This document shows positions 24,546 through 32,310 of a DNA stretch of 47,281 nt, piece by piece. The notes beneath the pieces were generated by a model. That model was not told the DNA's origin. It saw only the letters and a list, made by a program, of their open reading frames with translations, and made no database searches. The stretch lies in the NCBI GenBank assembly GCA_947566645.1, contig CANOKL010000031.1:1-47281 (forward strand), in the 5' to 3' direction. The position numbers and the translations under genes are program-made. The stretch comes from an uncultured Lachnospiraceae bacterium (GTDB lineage: Bacteria; Bacillota; Clostridia; Lachnospirales; Lachnospiraceae). How positions within the stretch are numbered: position 1 is the first letter of the stretch; the number at the start of each line of letters is the position of its first letter.

Positions 24546-25130
24546 ATGTTTGTGATTGCAGGACTTGGAAATCCAACGAGACAATATGAAGGGACAAGGC
24601 ATAATGTTGGATTTGATGTCATAGATGCGCTTGCGGATAAATATAATATAGCCGTGGATGCAAGAAAGTGCCGTGCGTATGTGGGAAAGGGAATCATAGA
24701 GGGACAGAAGGTCCTTCTTGTAAAGCCTCAGACTTATATGAATCTGAGCGGGGAGAGTATCCGGGGAATTGTGGATTATTTTAAAATTGACCCTGAGGAG
24801 GAGCTTCTTGTTATTTATGATGATATCAGCCTGAACCCGGGACAGCTTCGTGTGCGCGCAAAGGGAAGCGCAGGAGGGCATAATGGTATGAAGAATATCA
24901 TTACCTGTCTTGGGACAGATGTATTTGCAAGGATTAAGGTGGGGATTGGAAAAAAACCGAAGGAATATGATCTGGCGGACTATGTGCTGAGCCGTTTTGG
25001 AAAAGAGGAACGCACACTTGTGGAGGAGGCATACGGTCATGCAGTACGGGCTGCAGAGCAGATTGTAAAAGGTGAGATCCAGTCCGCTATGAATGAATAT
25101 AATCGAAAAGTGAAAGTAATGGAGGAATAG
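24546..25130 (+). CDS. pth: Peptidyl-tRNA hydrolase
   Basis: 194 residues from ATG 24546, the family start (MFVIAGLGNP) with GGAGGTGGAGGAAGG just upstream. It hydrolyses the ester bond of peptidyl-tRNA dropped from ribosomes, recycling tRNA. Conserved residues: GLGNPTRQYEGTRHNVGF with catalytic H19 and N20, KPQTYMNLSG, VIYDDISLNPGQLRVRAKGSAGGHNGMKNI and FARIKVGIG. It is followed by mfd after 5 bp, the pth-mfd pairing common in Firmicutes. Confidence 0.97.
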   Translation: MFVIAGLGNPTRQYEGTRHNVGFDVIDALADKYNIAVDARKCRAYVGKGIIEGQKVLLVKPQTYMNLSGESIRGIVDYFKIDPEEELLVIYDDISLNPGQLRVRAKGSAGGHNGMKNIITCLGTDVFARIKVGIGKKPKEYDLADYVLSRFGKEERTLVEEAYGHAVRAAEQIVKGEIQSAMNEYNRKVKVMEE

Positions 25131-25135
25131 CAGAT

Positions 25136-28100
25136 ATGCAGGCGTTAACCGCACCACTTAAGGAACTGGCGGAATACGAAGAGATTGTGAAGGGCTCCAG
25201 GGAGGGGCCGGGAGTGACCCGGATCTCTGGATGTGTCAATTCGCAGAAAACACATATGATGTATGCATTGTGCGATGGCTTTACTTATAAAGTCATCGCC
25301 TGTTCCAGTGAATCAAAGGCGAGGCAGATCTATGAGGAATACCGGGCGCTGGATTCTTCCGTCTTTTTTTATCCGGCAAAGGATATGCTCTTTTACCAGG
25401 CGGATATCAGGAGCCGCGAGCTGGTGCGGCAGCGGATGGAGGTTATAGAGGCTCTGGCCGGGAATAAACCATCAGTTGTTGTGACAAGCTTCGATGCATT
25501 TATGGATGCCCTGGTTCCAAAGGGGGAGATTAAGGAGCGCGCCGTGACCATATCCGGGGAGGGTACACTTGACCTTGCCCGGCTCTCAGAGAAGCTTTCC
25601 TGCCTTGGCTATGACCGGGAGGTGCAGGTGGATGCGCCGGGGCAGTTCGCCGTAAGAGGCGGAATCCTGGATGTCTATCCTCTGACAGGAGAACTTCCTG
25701 TCCGGATTGAGCTGTGGGGGGACGAGGTGGATTCCATCAGAACCTTTGATGTGGAGACCCAACGCTCCATTGAAAATCTGACAGAGGCAGTGATCTATCC
25801 CGCTACGGAATTCCCCCGGGAAGGAGGAAAAAGAGTTTCATTTCTGGATTATTTTCCGACAGAGGATACGCTGCTTTACCTGGATGAGCCTTTGCGCCTG
25901 ATTGAGAAGGGAAATGCGGTGGAAGATGAATTCATGGAGGCTCAGAAGAGGCGTCTTGAGGCCGGACAGGTTCTGACGGACGCAGAGGCACATCTCTATA
26001 CCACCTCCGAGATTGCAGGGAAAATGAACGGATATTCCTGTATTGCGTTCTCCGCGCTGGAATCTTCCTGCCGGGAGTTCGCGGTGCGTGCTTCTTATAA
26101 TCTCCAGGTAAAGGGGGTACAGTCCTATAACAGGAGCTTTGAGCTTCTGACCCAGGACTTGAAGCGTCTGAAGAGAAATCAGAGCCGGGTTGTCCTTCTG
26201 TCTGGTTCCAGAACCCGTGCAAAGCGTCTTGCGGAGGATCTGAGAGACTATGATCTGAGCAGCTTTTACAGCGAGGATATGGACCGTGAGGTGCAGCCAG
26301 GTGAGATTATGACAGCGTATGGCTATGTGGCGGAGGGATATGAATACCCGCTTCTTAAATTTACAGTCATCTCGGAGACCGATATTTTCGGCAAGACAAA
26401 GAAGAAAAAGAAGCGGAAAGTATACGAGGGGAGAAAGATTCAGAGCTTTTCAGAGCTTAAGCCAGGAGACTACGTGGTACACGAGAACCACGGGCTTGGA
26501 ATCTACCAGGGAATTGAAAAAATTGAGGTGGACAGGGTCTCCAAGGATTATATGAAGATTGCCTACGCACAGGGAGGAAACCTCTATATCCCGGCCACCC
26601 AGCTTGACCTGATCCAGAAATATGCCAGTGCTGATGCAAAAAAGCCGAAGCTGAATAAGCTGGGCACCCAGGAATGGGTGAAGACAAAGACCCGGGTCCG
26701 GGGGGCTGTAAAGGAGATCGCAAAGGATCTGGTAGAGCTCTATGCTGCAAGAGAGAAGCAGGAAGGTTACGTGTACGGGAAGGATACCGTGTGGCAGAAG
26801 GAATTTGAAGAGATGTTCCCCTTCGAAGAGACAGAGGACCAGATTCTTGCCATTGATGCCGTAAAACGGGACATGGAGAGCAGGAAGATCATGGACCGGC
26901 TGATCTGCGGCGATGTGGGATACGGGAAGACAGAGATTGCCATCCGTGCCGCATTTAAGGCAGTGCAGGAGAGCAAGCAGGTGGTCTACCTGGTGCCTAC
27001 AACCATTCTTGCCCAGCAGCATTATAATACATTTTTACAGAGGATGAAGGACTTTCCGGTGAGAGTGGACCTGATGTGCAGATTCCGGACCCCGGCCCAG
27101 CAGAAGAAGACGGTCCAGGATCTGAAACGGGGGCTGGTGGACATTGTCATTGGAACCCACCGGGTCTTAAGCAACGATGTGCAGTTTAAGGACCTGGGGC
27201 TGCTGATCATAGATGAAGAGCAGCGATTCGGTGTGCAGCATAAGGAGAAGATCAAGAAATTAAAGGAAAATGTGGATGTGATGACACTTACTGCAACCCC
27301 GATTCCCAGAACGCTTCATATGAGTCTGATCGGAATCCGGGACATGAGTGTTCTGGAGGAGGCGCCGGGAGAACGGATGCCGATTCAGACTTATGTGATG
27401 GAATACAGTGACGAGATGGTCCGGGAGGCAATTGAGCGGGAATGTGCAAGAGGCGGACAGGTCTATTATGTGTACAACCGCGTGGAGGACATTGAGGAGA
27501 TTACCGCGCAGGTGGCAAAGCTTGTGCCGGAAGCCCATGTGGCATTTGCCCATGGTCAGATGCGGGAGCGCCAGCTTGAGGGCATCATGTATGATTTTAT
27601 TAACGGGGATATTGATGTGCTTGTCTCTACGACTATCATTGAGACAGGACTTGATATATCCAATGCAAATACAATGATCATCCACGATTCGGACCGGCTG
27701 GGCCTCTCCCAGCTTTACCAGCTGAGGGGCCGTGTGGGACGTTCCGGGAGAATGGCATATGCGTTCCTTCTGTACCGGAGAGATAAGCTTCTTAAGGAGA
27801 TAGCGGAAAAACGTCTCTCGGCAATCCGGGAGTTCACGGATCTTGGTTCAGGCTTTAAGATTGCCATGCGGGATCTGGAGATCCGCGGAGCGGGGAATCT
27901 TCTTGGGGCAGAGCAGCACGGGCATATGGAAGCTGTGGGTTATGATCTGTACTGTAAGATGTTAAATGAGGCTGTACGCCACCTCAAGGGGGAGATGAAG
28001 CAAGAAAGCTTTAACACCACCATTGACCTGAACGTAGATGCCTATATTCCGGACAGCTATATTCCAAATGAATATCACAAGCTTGACATCTACAAGCGTG

Positions 28101-28477
28101 TGGCTGCCATCGAATCTGAAGAGGATATGGAGGAGATGACCGGGGAACTGATTGACCGGTTCGGGGATTTCCCCAAAAAGGTGGAAAGACTTCTGGAGGT
28201 GGCAGGGCTTAAGGCTTTTGCCCATGAGGCATATGTAACGCAGATTGAGCAGAAGGGGGAGACCTATACCTTTACCATGTATGAGAAGGCGCCTGTGACG
28301 CCGGAGCGGATCCCGGGGCTCCTTCTGGGGTTCAAAGATGAGTTGTCCTTTAAGGCAGATCTGGAAAATCCGTGCTTTGTCTACCGGAAAAAGGGCAGAA
28401 GCCGGAAGACAGACAGTGAAAATCCGGTAGAAGTTGTGAAAAAAGTGTTAATTGGAATAAAAGGATTGCTAGCATGA
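25136..28477 (+). CDS. mfd: Transcription-repair coupling factor Mfd
   Basis: 1113 residues, close to the usual about 1150. It removes stalled RNA polymerase at lesions using ATP and recruits UvrA. The N-terminal UvrB-like part includes VRGGILDVYPL; an RNA-polymerase interaction (CarD-like) domain begins GDYVVHENHGLGIYQG near 440; the RecG-like translocase has Walker A G592-DVGYGK598-T, D693-EEQ, LTATPIPRTLHMSL, and the helicase C-terminal STTIIETGLDISNANT and QLYQLRGRVGRSG. A C-terminal TRCF domain follows. It starts 5 bp after pth, after GGAGGAATAGC. Confidence 0.97.
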   Translation: MQALTAPLKELAEYEEIVKGSREGPGVTRISGCVNSQKTHMMYALCDGFTYKVIACSSESKARQIYEEYRALDSSVFFYPAKDMLFYQADIRSRELVRQRMEVIEALAGNKPSVVVTSFDAFMDALVPKGEIKERAVTISGEGTLDLARLSEKLSCLGYDREVQVDAPGQFAVRGGILDVYPLTGELPVRIELWGDEVDSIRTFDVETQRSIENLTEAVIYPATEFPREGGKRVSFLDYFPTEDTLLYLDEPLRLIEKGNAVEDEFMEAQKRRLEAGQVLTDAEAHLYTTSEIAGKMNGYSCIAFSALESSCREFAVRASYNLQVKGVQSYNRSFELLTQDLKRLKRNQSRVVLLSGSRTRAKRLAEDLRDYDLSSFYSEDMDREVQPGEIMTAYGYVAEGYEYPLLKFTVISETDIFGKTKKKKKRKVYEGRKIQSFSELKPGDYVVHENHGLGIYQGIEKIEVDRVSKDYMKIAYAQGGNLYIPATQLDLIQKYASADAKKPKLNKLGTQEWVKTKTRVRGAVKEIAKDLVELYAAREKQEGYVYGKDTVWQKEFEEMFPFEETEDQILAIDAVKRDMESRKIMDRLICGDVGYGKTEIAIRAAFKAVQESKQVVYLVPTTILAQQHYNTFLQRMKDFPVRVDLMCRFRTPAQQKKTVQDLKRGLVDIVIGTHRVLSNDVQFKDLGLLIIDEEQRFGVQHKEKIKKLKENVDVMTLTATPIPRTLHMSLIGIRDMSVLEEAPGERMPIQTYVMEYSDEMVREAIERECARGGQVYYVYNRVEDIEEITAQVAKLVPEAHVAFAHGQMRERQLEGIMYDFINGDIDVLVSTTIIETGLDISNANTMIIHDSDRLGLSQLYQLRGRVGRSGRMAYAFLLYRRDKLLKEIAEKRLSAIREFTDLGSGFKIAMRDLEIRGAGNLLGAEQHGHMEAVGYDLYCKMLNEAVRHLKGEMKQESFNTTIDLNVDAYIPDSYIPNEYHKLDIYKRVAAIESEEDMEEMTGELIDRFGDFPKKVERLLEVAGLKAFAHEAYVTQIEQKGETYTFTMYEKAPVTPERIPGLLLGFKDELSFKADLENPCFVYRKKGRSRKTDSENPVEVVKKVLIGIKGLLA

Positions 28478-28592
28478 GAAAAAGAGAGTATACTAGATAA
28501 GGTATGCAAAGGAAACAGCCTTTTGAAACAATGAAGGCCAGTAGCAGTTTCCGGCTTTTGCATGAACAGCACGAAGGAGGTTAGTATCAGGA

Positions 28593-29657
28593 ATGAAAAA
28601 AAGAGTATTGATACCTGCACTGGCAGGAATTATGGCTGCGGCAGTAATGTCAGGCTGCACTTTAAAGGGAAGTGAGGCGGCGATTACGGTCGGCGATACA
28701 GAGATTAAGGCAGATGTGGCGAATTTCTATGCAAGATACACCCAGGCGCAGTATGAGACCTATTATTCTGCTTATATGCCGGAGGATAAGTGGAATTCCG
28801 AGGCAAGTGAGGGAAAAACCTATGAGGAGAGTGTGAAGGAGTCTGTCCAGGATACCCTGTCAACCATGGTTCTTCTGGAGCAGCATATGGGGGATTATGA
28901 CGTTTCCCTTACGGATGACGAGAAGAAGGTGATTGAGGATACTGCACAGAAGTTCGATGCAGATAATTCACTGGAGGATAAGGATATGGTGTCCGGTGAT
29001 AAGAAGGCGGTAGAGAGGATGCTTACATTGATGGCAGTACAGCAGAAGATGCAGGAGGCCATTGAAGAGGGAGCGGATACAAATGTCTCTGACGAGGAAG
29101 CTGCGCAGAAGAGTATGGATTACGTGCTGTTTTCTTATACCACTACAGATGACTCTGGCACATCCACAGATCTGACAGATGACGAGAAGAAGGCCCTGAA
29201 GGAGAAGGCCGATACTCTTGCGGCGGATCTGAAGAAAGGAGGGGACTTTAAGGCTCTTGCCGAGACAGCAGGCGTGGAAGTCAGCAAAGCGACCTTTGAC
29301 AAAGAATCCACATCTCCGGATGAGGAGCTTGTGAAGGCGGCTGATGCATTAAAGGAAGGCGAATCCACAGATGTGATTGAGACAGACGCGGGCTGCTATG
29401 TGGCAAAGGTAACGAGCCTTCTCGACCGTGAAGCTACAGATGCAAAGAAGGATACCATTGTACAGGAGCGGAAAAATGAGCTCTATAATGATACCTGTGA
29501 AAAATGGCGCAAGGATGCGAAGATTACCGTACATAAGGATGTATGGAAAAAGATAAACTTTAATGATCTGACTGTGACGATGAATGTGGAGGAAGAGACA
29601 CCGTACTCTGATTCCGTAAAGACAGATGATCAGGTAGATCTGGACGCAGAAGAGTAA
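28593..29657 (+). CDS. PrsA-like parvulin peptidyl-prolyl isomerase lipoprotein
   Basis: 354 residues. Signal peptide with lipobox VMSGC (Cys about 22) predicts a lipoprotein anchored outside the membrane. An N-terminal SurA/PrsA chaperone part (about 30-170) is followed by a parvulin-like PPIase region (about 170-280: DYVLFSYTTTDD, DLKKGGDFKALAETAGVE, GESTDVIETDAGCYVAKV), then an acidic tail. PrsA-type foldases help secreted proteins fold. The parvulin core is shortened, so isomerase activity is not certain. The 115-bp gap after mfd carries an imperfect hairpin (GCAAAGGAAAC / GTTTCC..TTTTGC) and AAGGAGG. Confidence 0.86.
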   Translation: MKKRVLIPALAGIMAAAVMSGCTLKGSEAAITVGDTEIKADVANFYARYTQAQYETYYSAYMPEDKWNSEASEGKTYEESVKESVQDTLSTMVLLEQHMGDYDVSLTDDEKKVIEDTAQKFDADNSLEDKDMVSGDKKAVERMLTLMAVQQKMQEAIEEGADTNVSDEEAAQKSMDYVLFSYTTTDDSGTSTDLTDDEKKALKEKADTLAADLKKGGDFKALAETAGVEVSKATFDKESTSPDEELVKAADALKEGESTDVIETDAGCYVAKVTSLLDREATDAKKDTIVQERKNELYNDTCEKWRKDAKITVHKDVWKKINFNDLTVTMNVEEETPYSDSVKTDDQVDLDAEE

Positions 29658-29666
29658 CAAGTGCAA

Positions 29667-29704
29667 TTGGGGACGGGGCATTTTTAAAAATGCCCCGTCC
29701 CCAA
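29667..29704. repeat. Palindromic element family 1, copy C (38-bp perfect palindrome)
   Basis: Half-site TTGGGGACGGGGCATTTTT, exactly self-complementary over 38 bp. It lies between convergent prsA and yqeY and overlaps the 3' end of yqeY, whose stop TAA is at the palindrome centre. Confidence 0.95.
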
Positions 29705-30139
29705 TGCTGTTATCATCTGGTTTACCAGTTTGCCGTCTGCCTTGCCTTTTACCTTTGGCATCAGTACCTTCATGATCCTTCCCTTATCCTTTGCAGTCGG
29801 AGTATCAATGCCAAGTTCAGAAAGCGTGGCATTTATTACATTCCGGATCTCTTCCTCGTCCATAAGCTTTGGCGCATACTGCTCCAGGACGGCAATACGC
29901 CGGGTGCATTCATCAATGATGTCCGTACGGTCCGCAGGAGTCATCTCAAGAGTTTCCTTTGTCTGCTTGATCTCTTTTAGGACAACCTGGATCTCTTCCT
30001 CTTCGGTCAGGTCTGCGCGTTTGTCAATGGCTTTATTTTTAAGAGCTGAAAGGAGCATGGAGAGGGATTCCTTTGTGGGTTTATCACCTGCTTTCATTGC
30101 AGCTACCATAGCGCTTCTTACTTCTTCAATTTTACTCAT
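29684..30139 (-). CDS. yqeY: GatB/YqeY domain protein
   Basis: 151 residues, the usual size of stand-alone YqeY: VRSAMVAAMKAGDKPTKESLSMLLSALKNKAID near the N-terminus, then EIQVVLKEIKQTKETLEM, YAPKLMDEEEIRNVI and a C-terminal TAKDKGRIMKVLMPKVKGKADGKLVNQMI. The domain is related to the tRNA-binding tail of amidotransferase subunit GatB; its role alone is unclear. The final residues LGTGHF and the stop come from repeat copy C, so the native C-terminus seems to have been replaced. ATG follows CAGGAGGAT. Confidence 0.93.
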   Translation of the reverse strand: MSKIEEVRSAMVAAMKAGDKPTKESLSMLLSALKNKAIDKRADLTEEEEIQVVLKEIKQTKETLEMTPADRTDIIDECTRRIAVLEQYAPKLMDEEEIRNVINATLSELGIDTPTAKDKGRIMKVLMPKVKGKADGKLVNQMITALGTGHF

Positions 30140-30242
30140 GTTAAATCCTCCTGGTCTTTTGATTTGTAAACTGCATTATGCTGTTGTTGCTCTCTATACA
30201 GTCCGATTCTATTGTAGCATTCTGAAAATTAAATTGCAATAA

Positions 30243-30274
30243 AGTATTCAGCGCATCCCTGACTCGTGAATACT
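30243..30274. repeat. Palindromic repeat family 2, degenerate copy
   Basis: AGTATTCA (30243-30250) and TGAATACT (30267-30274) with 16 bp between. The reverse strand reads GTTAGTATTCACG, matching the arm GTTACTATTCACG of the copy at 34771-34807. It lies in the 218-bp divergent gap between yqeY and the DUF2804 gene; no clear promoter was placed there. Confidence 0.45.
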
Positions 30275-30357
30275 AACTTTTTTTACAGTTTTTCCTCTGT
30301 TTCACTTCATAATGTGATAAGATAGTAACAGTACCTTATGAAACGGAGGGTTTTAGA

Positions 30358-31380
30358 ATGAGAAATCATGAAGTGACGGCGGTGCAGCCGCTGCTTAAGG
30401 AAGATGGGAGTCTGAGAGAACCGGGGTGGTCGAAAAGGCTTTTACAGGTTTATGACAGGGGGCAGATCCGGGCTCCAGGGTTCAGAATCAAGGAATGGGA
30501 TTACTATCTTGTGTTAAATGAGGATTTTGCGGGTGCCTTTACAATTTCGGATGACGGCTATATTGGTCTTCAGTCAGTCTCCCTGCTGAATTTTAAAGAG
30601 GGGTGGGAGCATACGGAGACCATTCTGAATCCATTTCCCATGGGGAAGCTGCATCTGCCGTCAACATCAGAGGAAGGGAATACGGTATATAAGGATAAGC
30701 GTCTGCATATGGGATTTTTTGTGAAGAACGGGAAGAGAGAGCTTCGCTGCAGATTTAAGAATTTCTATAAGGGAAAACCTTTTTCCTGTGATATTATTCT
30801 GGAACAGCCTGAGATGGATACGATGGTAATCGCTACTCCGTGGAAAGAAAACAGGAGGGCATTTTATTACAATCAGAAGATAAACTGCATGCCGGCAGAG
30901 GGAAACATGACCTTTGACGGAAAGACCTATACCTTCTCAAAGGACAGGGACTTTGGCACGCTGGACTGGGGAAGGGGAGTGTGGACCTATGATAACCGGT
31001 GGTACTGGAGCTCGGGAAATGGCATTGTGAATGGGAAGCCATTTGGGTTTAATATCGGGTATGGATTCGGGGATACGTCTGCGGCATCCGAGAATATGCT
31101 GTTTTACGATGGGGCAGCGCATAAACTGGACGATGTGACCTTTCATATTCCGAAGGACAGCTATATGAAGCCCTGGATCTTCACCTCCAGCGGCGGGAGG
31201 TTTGAGATGGATTTTGTGCCGGTGCTTGACCGGGCGGCGAAGACCTCGGCAGTGATTATTGAGAGTGACCAGCATCAGGTATTTGGACGCATGACCGGGA
31301 AAGCAGTGCTTGACGACGGGACTGCGCTGGAAATCAGGAACCTGATGTGTTTTGCAGAGGATGTACATAACCGGTATTGA
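30358..31380 (+). CDS. DUF2804 domain-containing protein
   Basis: 340 residues with the DUF2804 layout: N-terminal HEVTAVQPLLKEDGSLREPGWSKRLLQVYDR, a beta-rich body, the central FSKDRDFGTLDWGRGVWTYDNRWYWSSG block and a C-terminal MTGKAVLDDGTALEIRNLMCFAEDV. The family is related in fold to lipocalin-like/hydroxyneurosporene-synthase-type proteins and has no established activity. No signal peptide or TM helix. ATG follows CGGAGGG. A tiny membrane peptide gene follows 18 bp after the stop. Confidence 0.87.
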   Translation: MRNHEVTAVQPLLKEDGSLREPGWSKRLLQVYDRGQIRAPGFRIKEWDYYLVLNEDFAGAFTISDDGYIGLQSVSLLNFKEGWEHTETILNPFPMGKLHLPSTSEEGNTVYKDKRLHMGFFVKNGKRELRCRFKNFYKGKPFSCDIILEQPEMDTMVIATPWKENRRAFYYNQKINCMPAEGNMTFDGKTYTFSKDRDFGTLDWGRGVWTYDNRWYWSSGNGIVNGKPFGFNIGYGFGDTSAASENMLFYDGAAHKLDDVTFHIPKDSYMKPWIFTSSGGRFEMDFVPVLDRAAKTSAVIIESDQHQVFGRMTGKAVLDDGTALEIRNLMCFAEDVHNRY

Positions 31381-31398
31381 TGATAGGAGGTGGTTTTT

Positions 31399-31497
31399 AT
31401 GAATCAGATAAAGTGGCATAAATATAGCTCTATTGTGATGCTGGTCAGTATGCTGATCTGTATCTATTCCGGGCATAAGCTTGTGGGACGGCAATAG
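31399..31497 (+). CDS. Predicted 32-residue membrane peptide
   Basis: ATG 31399 has a strong ribosome binding site (ATAGGAGGTGG, 6-7 nt spacing). The product starts MNQIKWHKYSS, has a single hydrophobic helix (IVMLVSMLICIYSG) and ends HKLVGRQ. It follows the DUF2804 stop by 18 bp and is followed by a hairpin, so it sits in the same transcript. The good ribosome site plus a plausible TM segment support a real small gene, but I know no family. Confidence 0.5.
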   Translation: MNQIKWHKYSSIVMLVSMLICIYSGHKLVGRQ

Positions 31498-31499
31498 GA

Positions 31500-31523
31500 A
31501 CGGATAACCCGGCGGTTATCCGT
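31500..31523. terminator. Hairpin between convergent genes, no T tract
   Basis: ACGGATAACC, loop CGGC, GGTTATCCGT: 10-bp perfect stem 2 bp after the small peptide stop and 25 bp from the TetR stop. Without a T run on either strand, intrinsic termination is uncertain. Confidence 0.4.
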
Positions 31524-31548
31524 AAGAATTAATGCAAAGCTGTACTAG

Positions 31549-32175
31549 TTACGGTTCCCCGCCGCAATCCTCATTCCCGTCAGAGGCCTCTCCCCGCAAG
31601 GATTCAAGAAACGGAATCATAAGGTCATGTCCGTACTGGATAAGAGAATATCGTTTTTGCTGCAGGCACCAGTTATATGTGATTCCGATCTGGAAACTTG
31701 TAATCATATCTGTCAGGACTGTATAGGTATGCTGGGAAAGGATTTCTCCTGTTTCAATCCCCTCTTTTAAAAGGCCTCTCAAAATGTGGTAATATGGTCT
31801 GTCCGGATTCAGGGTATGGCGTACGCCGTCCGTCATAACCTGAAGTCCGTAAAGAGGGGGATAGAAGCGGCAGAAGGGAGAAGACTCTATGGTATGCATG
31901 ACATAATTATGAAAGGAAATGAGGTTATCCACAGTATGGATGCTGCTGTCATAGTACTCCTTAAGCCAGATATCATAGTCATTATCATTGATATATTCAA
32001 TCGTAAAGAGAAGTTCCTCCTTACCGTGAAAGTGATGGTAGAAAGCACTGCGGGAGGTGCCTGATTTCTCAATAATCTCTGATATGGTAGTTTCATCATA
32101 GCCATTCTCAAGAAATAAATCCCATGCAGCTTTCATGATTTTTTCTTTCGCTTTCTTTTTATATGATCCACGCAT
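31549..32175 (-). CDS. TetR/AcrR family transcriptional regulator
   Basis: 208 residues. The N-terminal DNA-binding domain is typical: IMKAAWDLFLENGYDETTISEIIEKSGTSRSAFYHHFHGKEELLF (about 13-58, HTH in TISEIIEKSGTSRSAFYHHF). The C-terminal about 150 residues are a helical ligand/dimer domain of no recognised subgroup. It usually represses itself and neighbours; candidates are the convergent DUF2804 transcript or feoB upstream. No palindromic operator was recognised near its start. The 135-bp gap to feoB holds a small hairpin (CCCTAGC-GAA-GCGAGGG on this strand) that may end feoB transcription. Confidence 0.92.
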   Translation of the reverse strand: MRGSYKKKAKEKIMKAAWDLFLENGYDETTISEIIEKSGTSRSAFYHHFHGKEELLFTIEYINDNDYDIWLKEYYDSSIHTVDNLISFHNYVMHTIESSPFCRFYPPLYGLQVMTDGVRHTLNPDRPYYHILRGLLKEGIETGEILSQHTYTVLTDMITSFQIGITYNWCLQQKRYSLIQYGHDLMIPFLESLRGEASDGNEDCGGEP

Positions 32176-32310
32176 AGGCCGCTCTTTTACATTTCCTTTT
32201 TTATTATCATATGAAAATCCAGCTCACAATATGTTGGAGAAAGAGTATTTATTCTCACGGAATACCCTCGCTTCGCTAGGGCAGACCCTGCGCAGCTTAC
32301 GCGTATCTCT

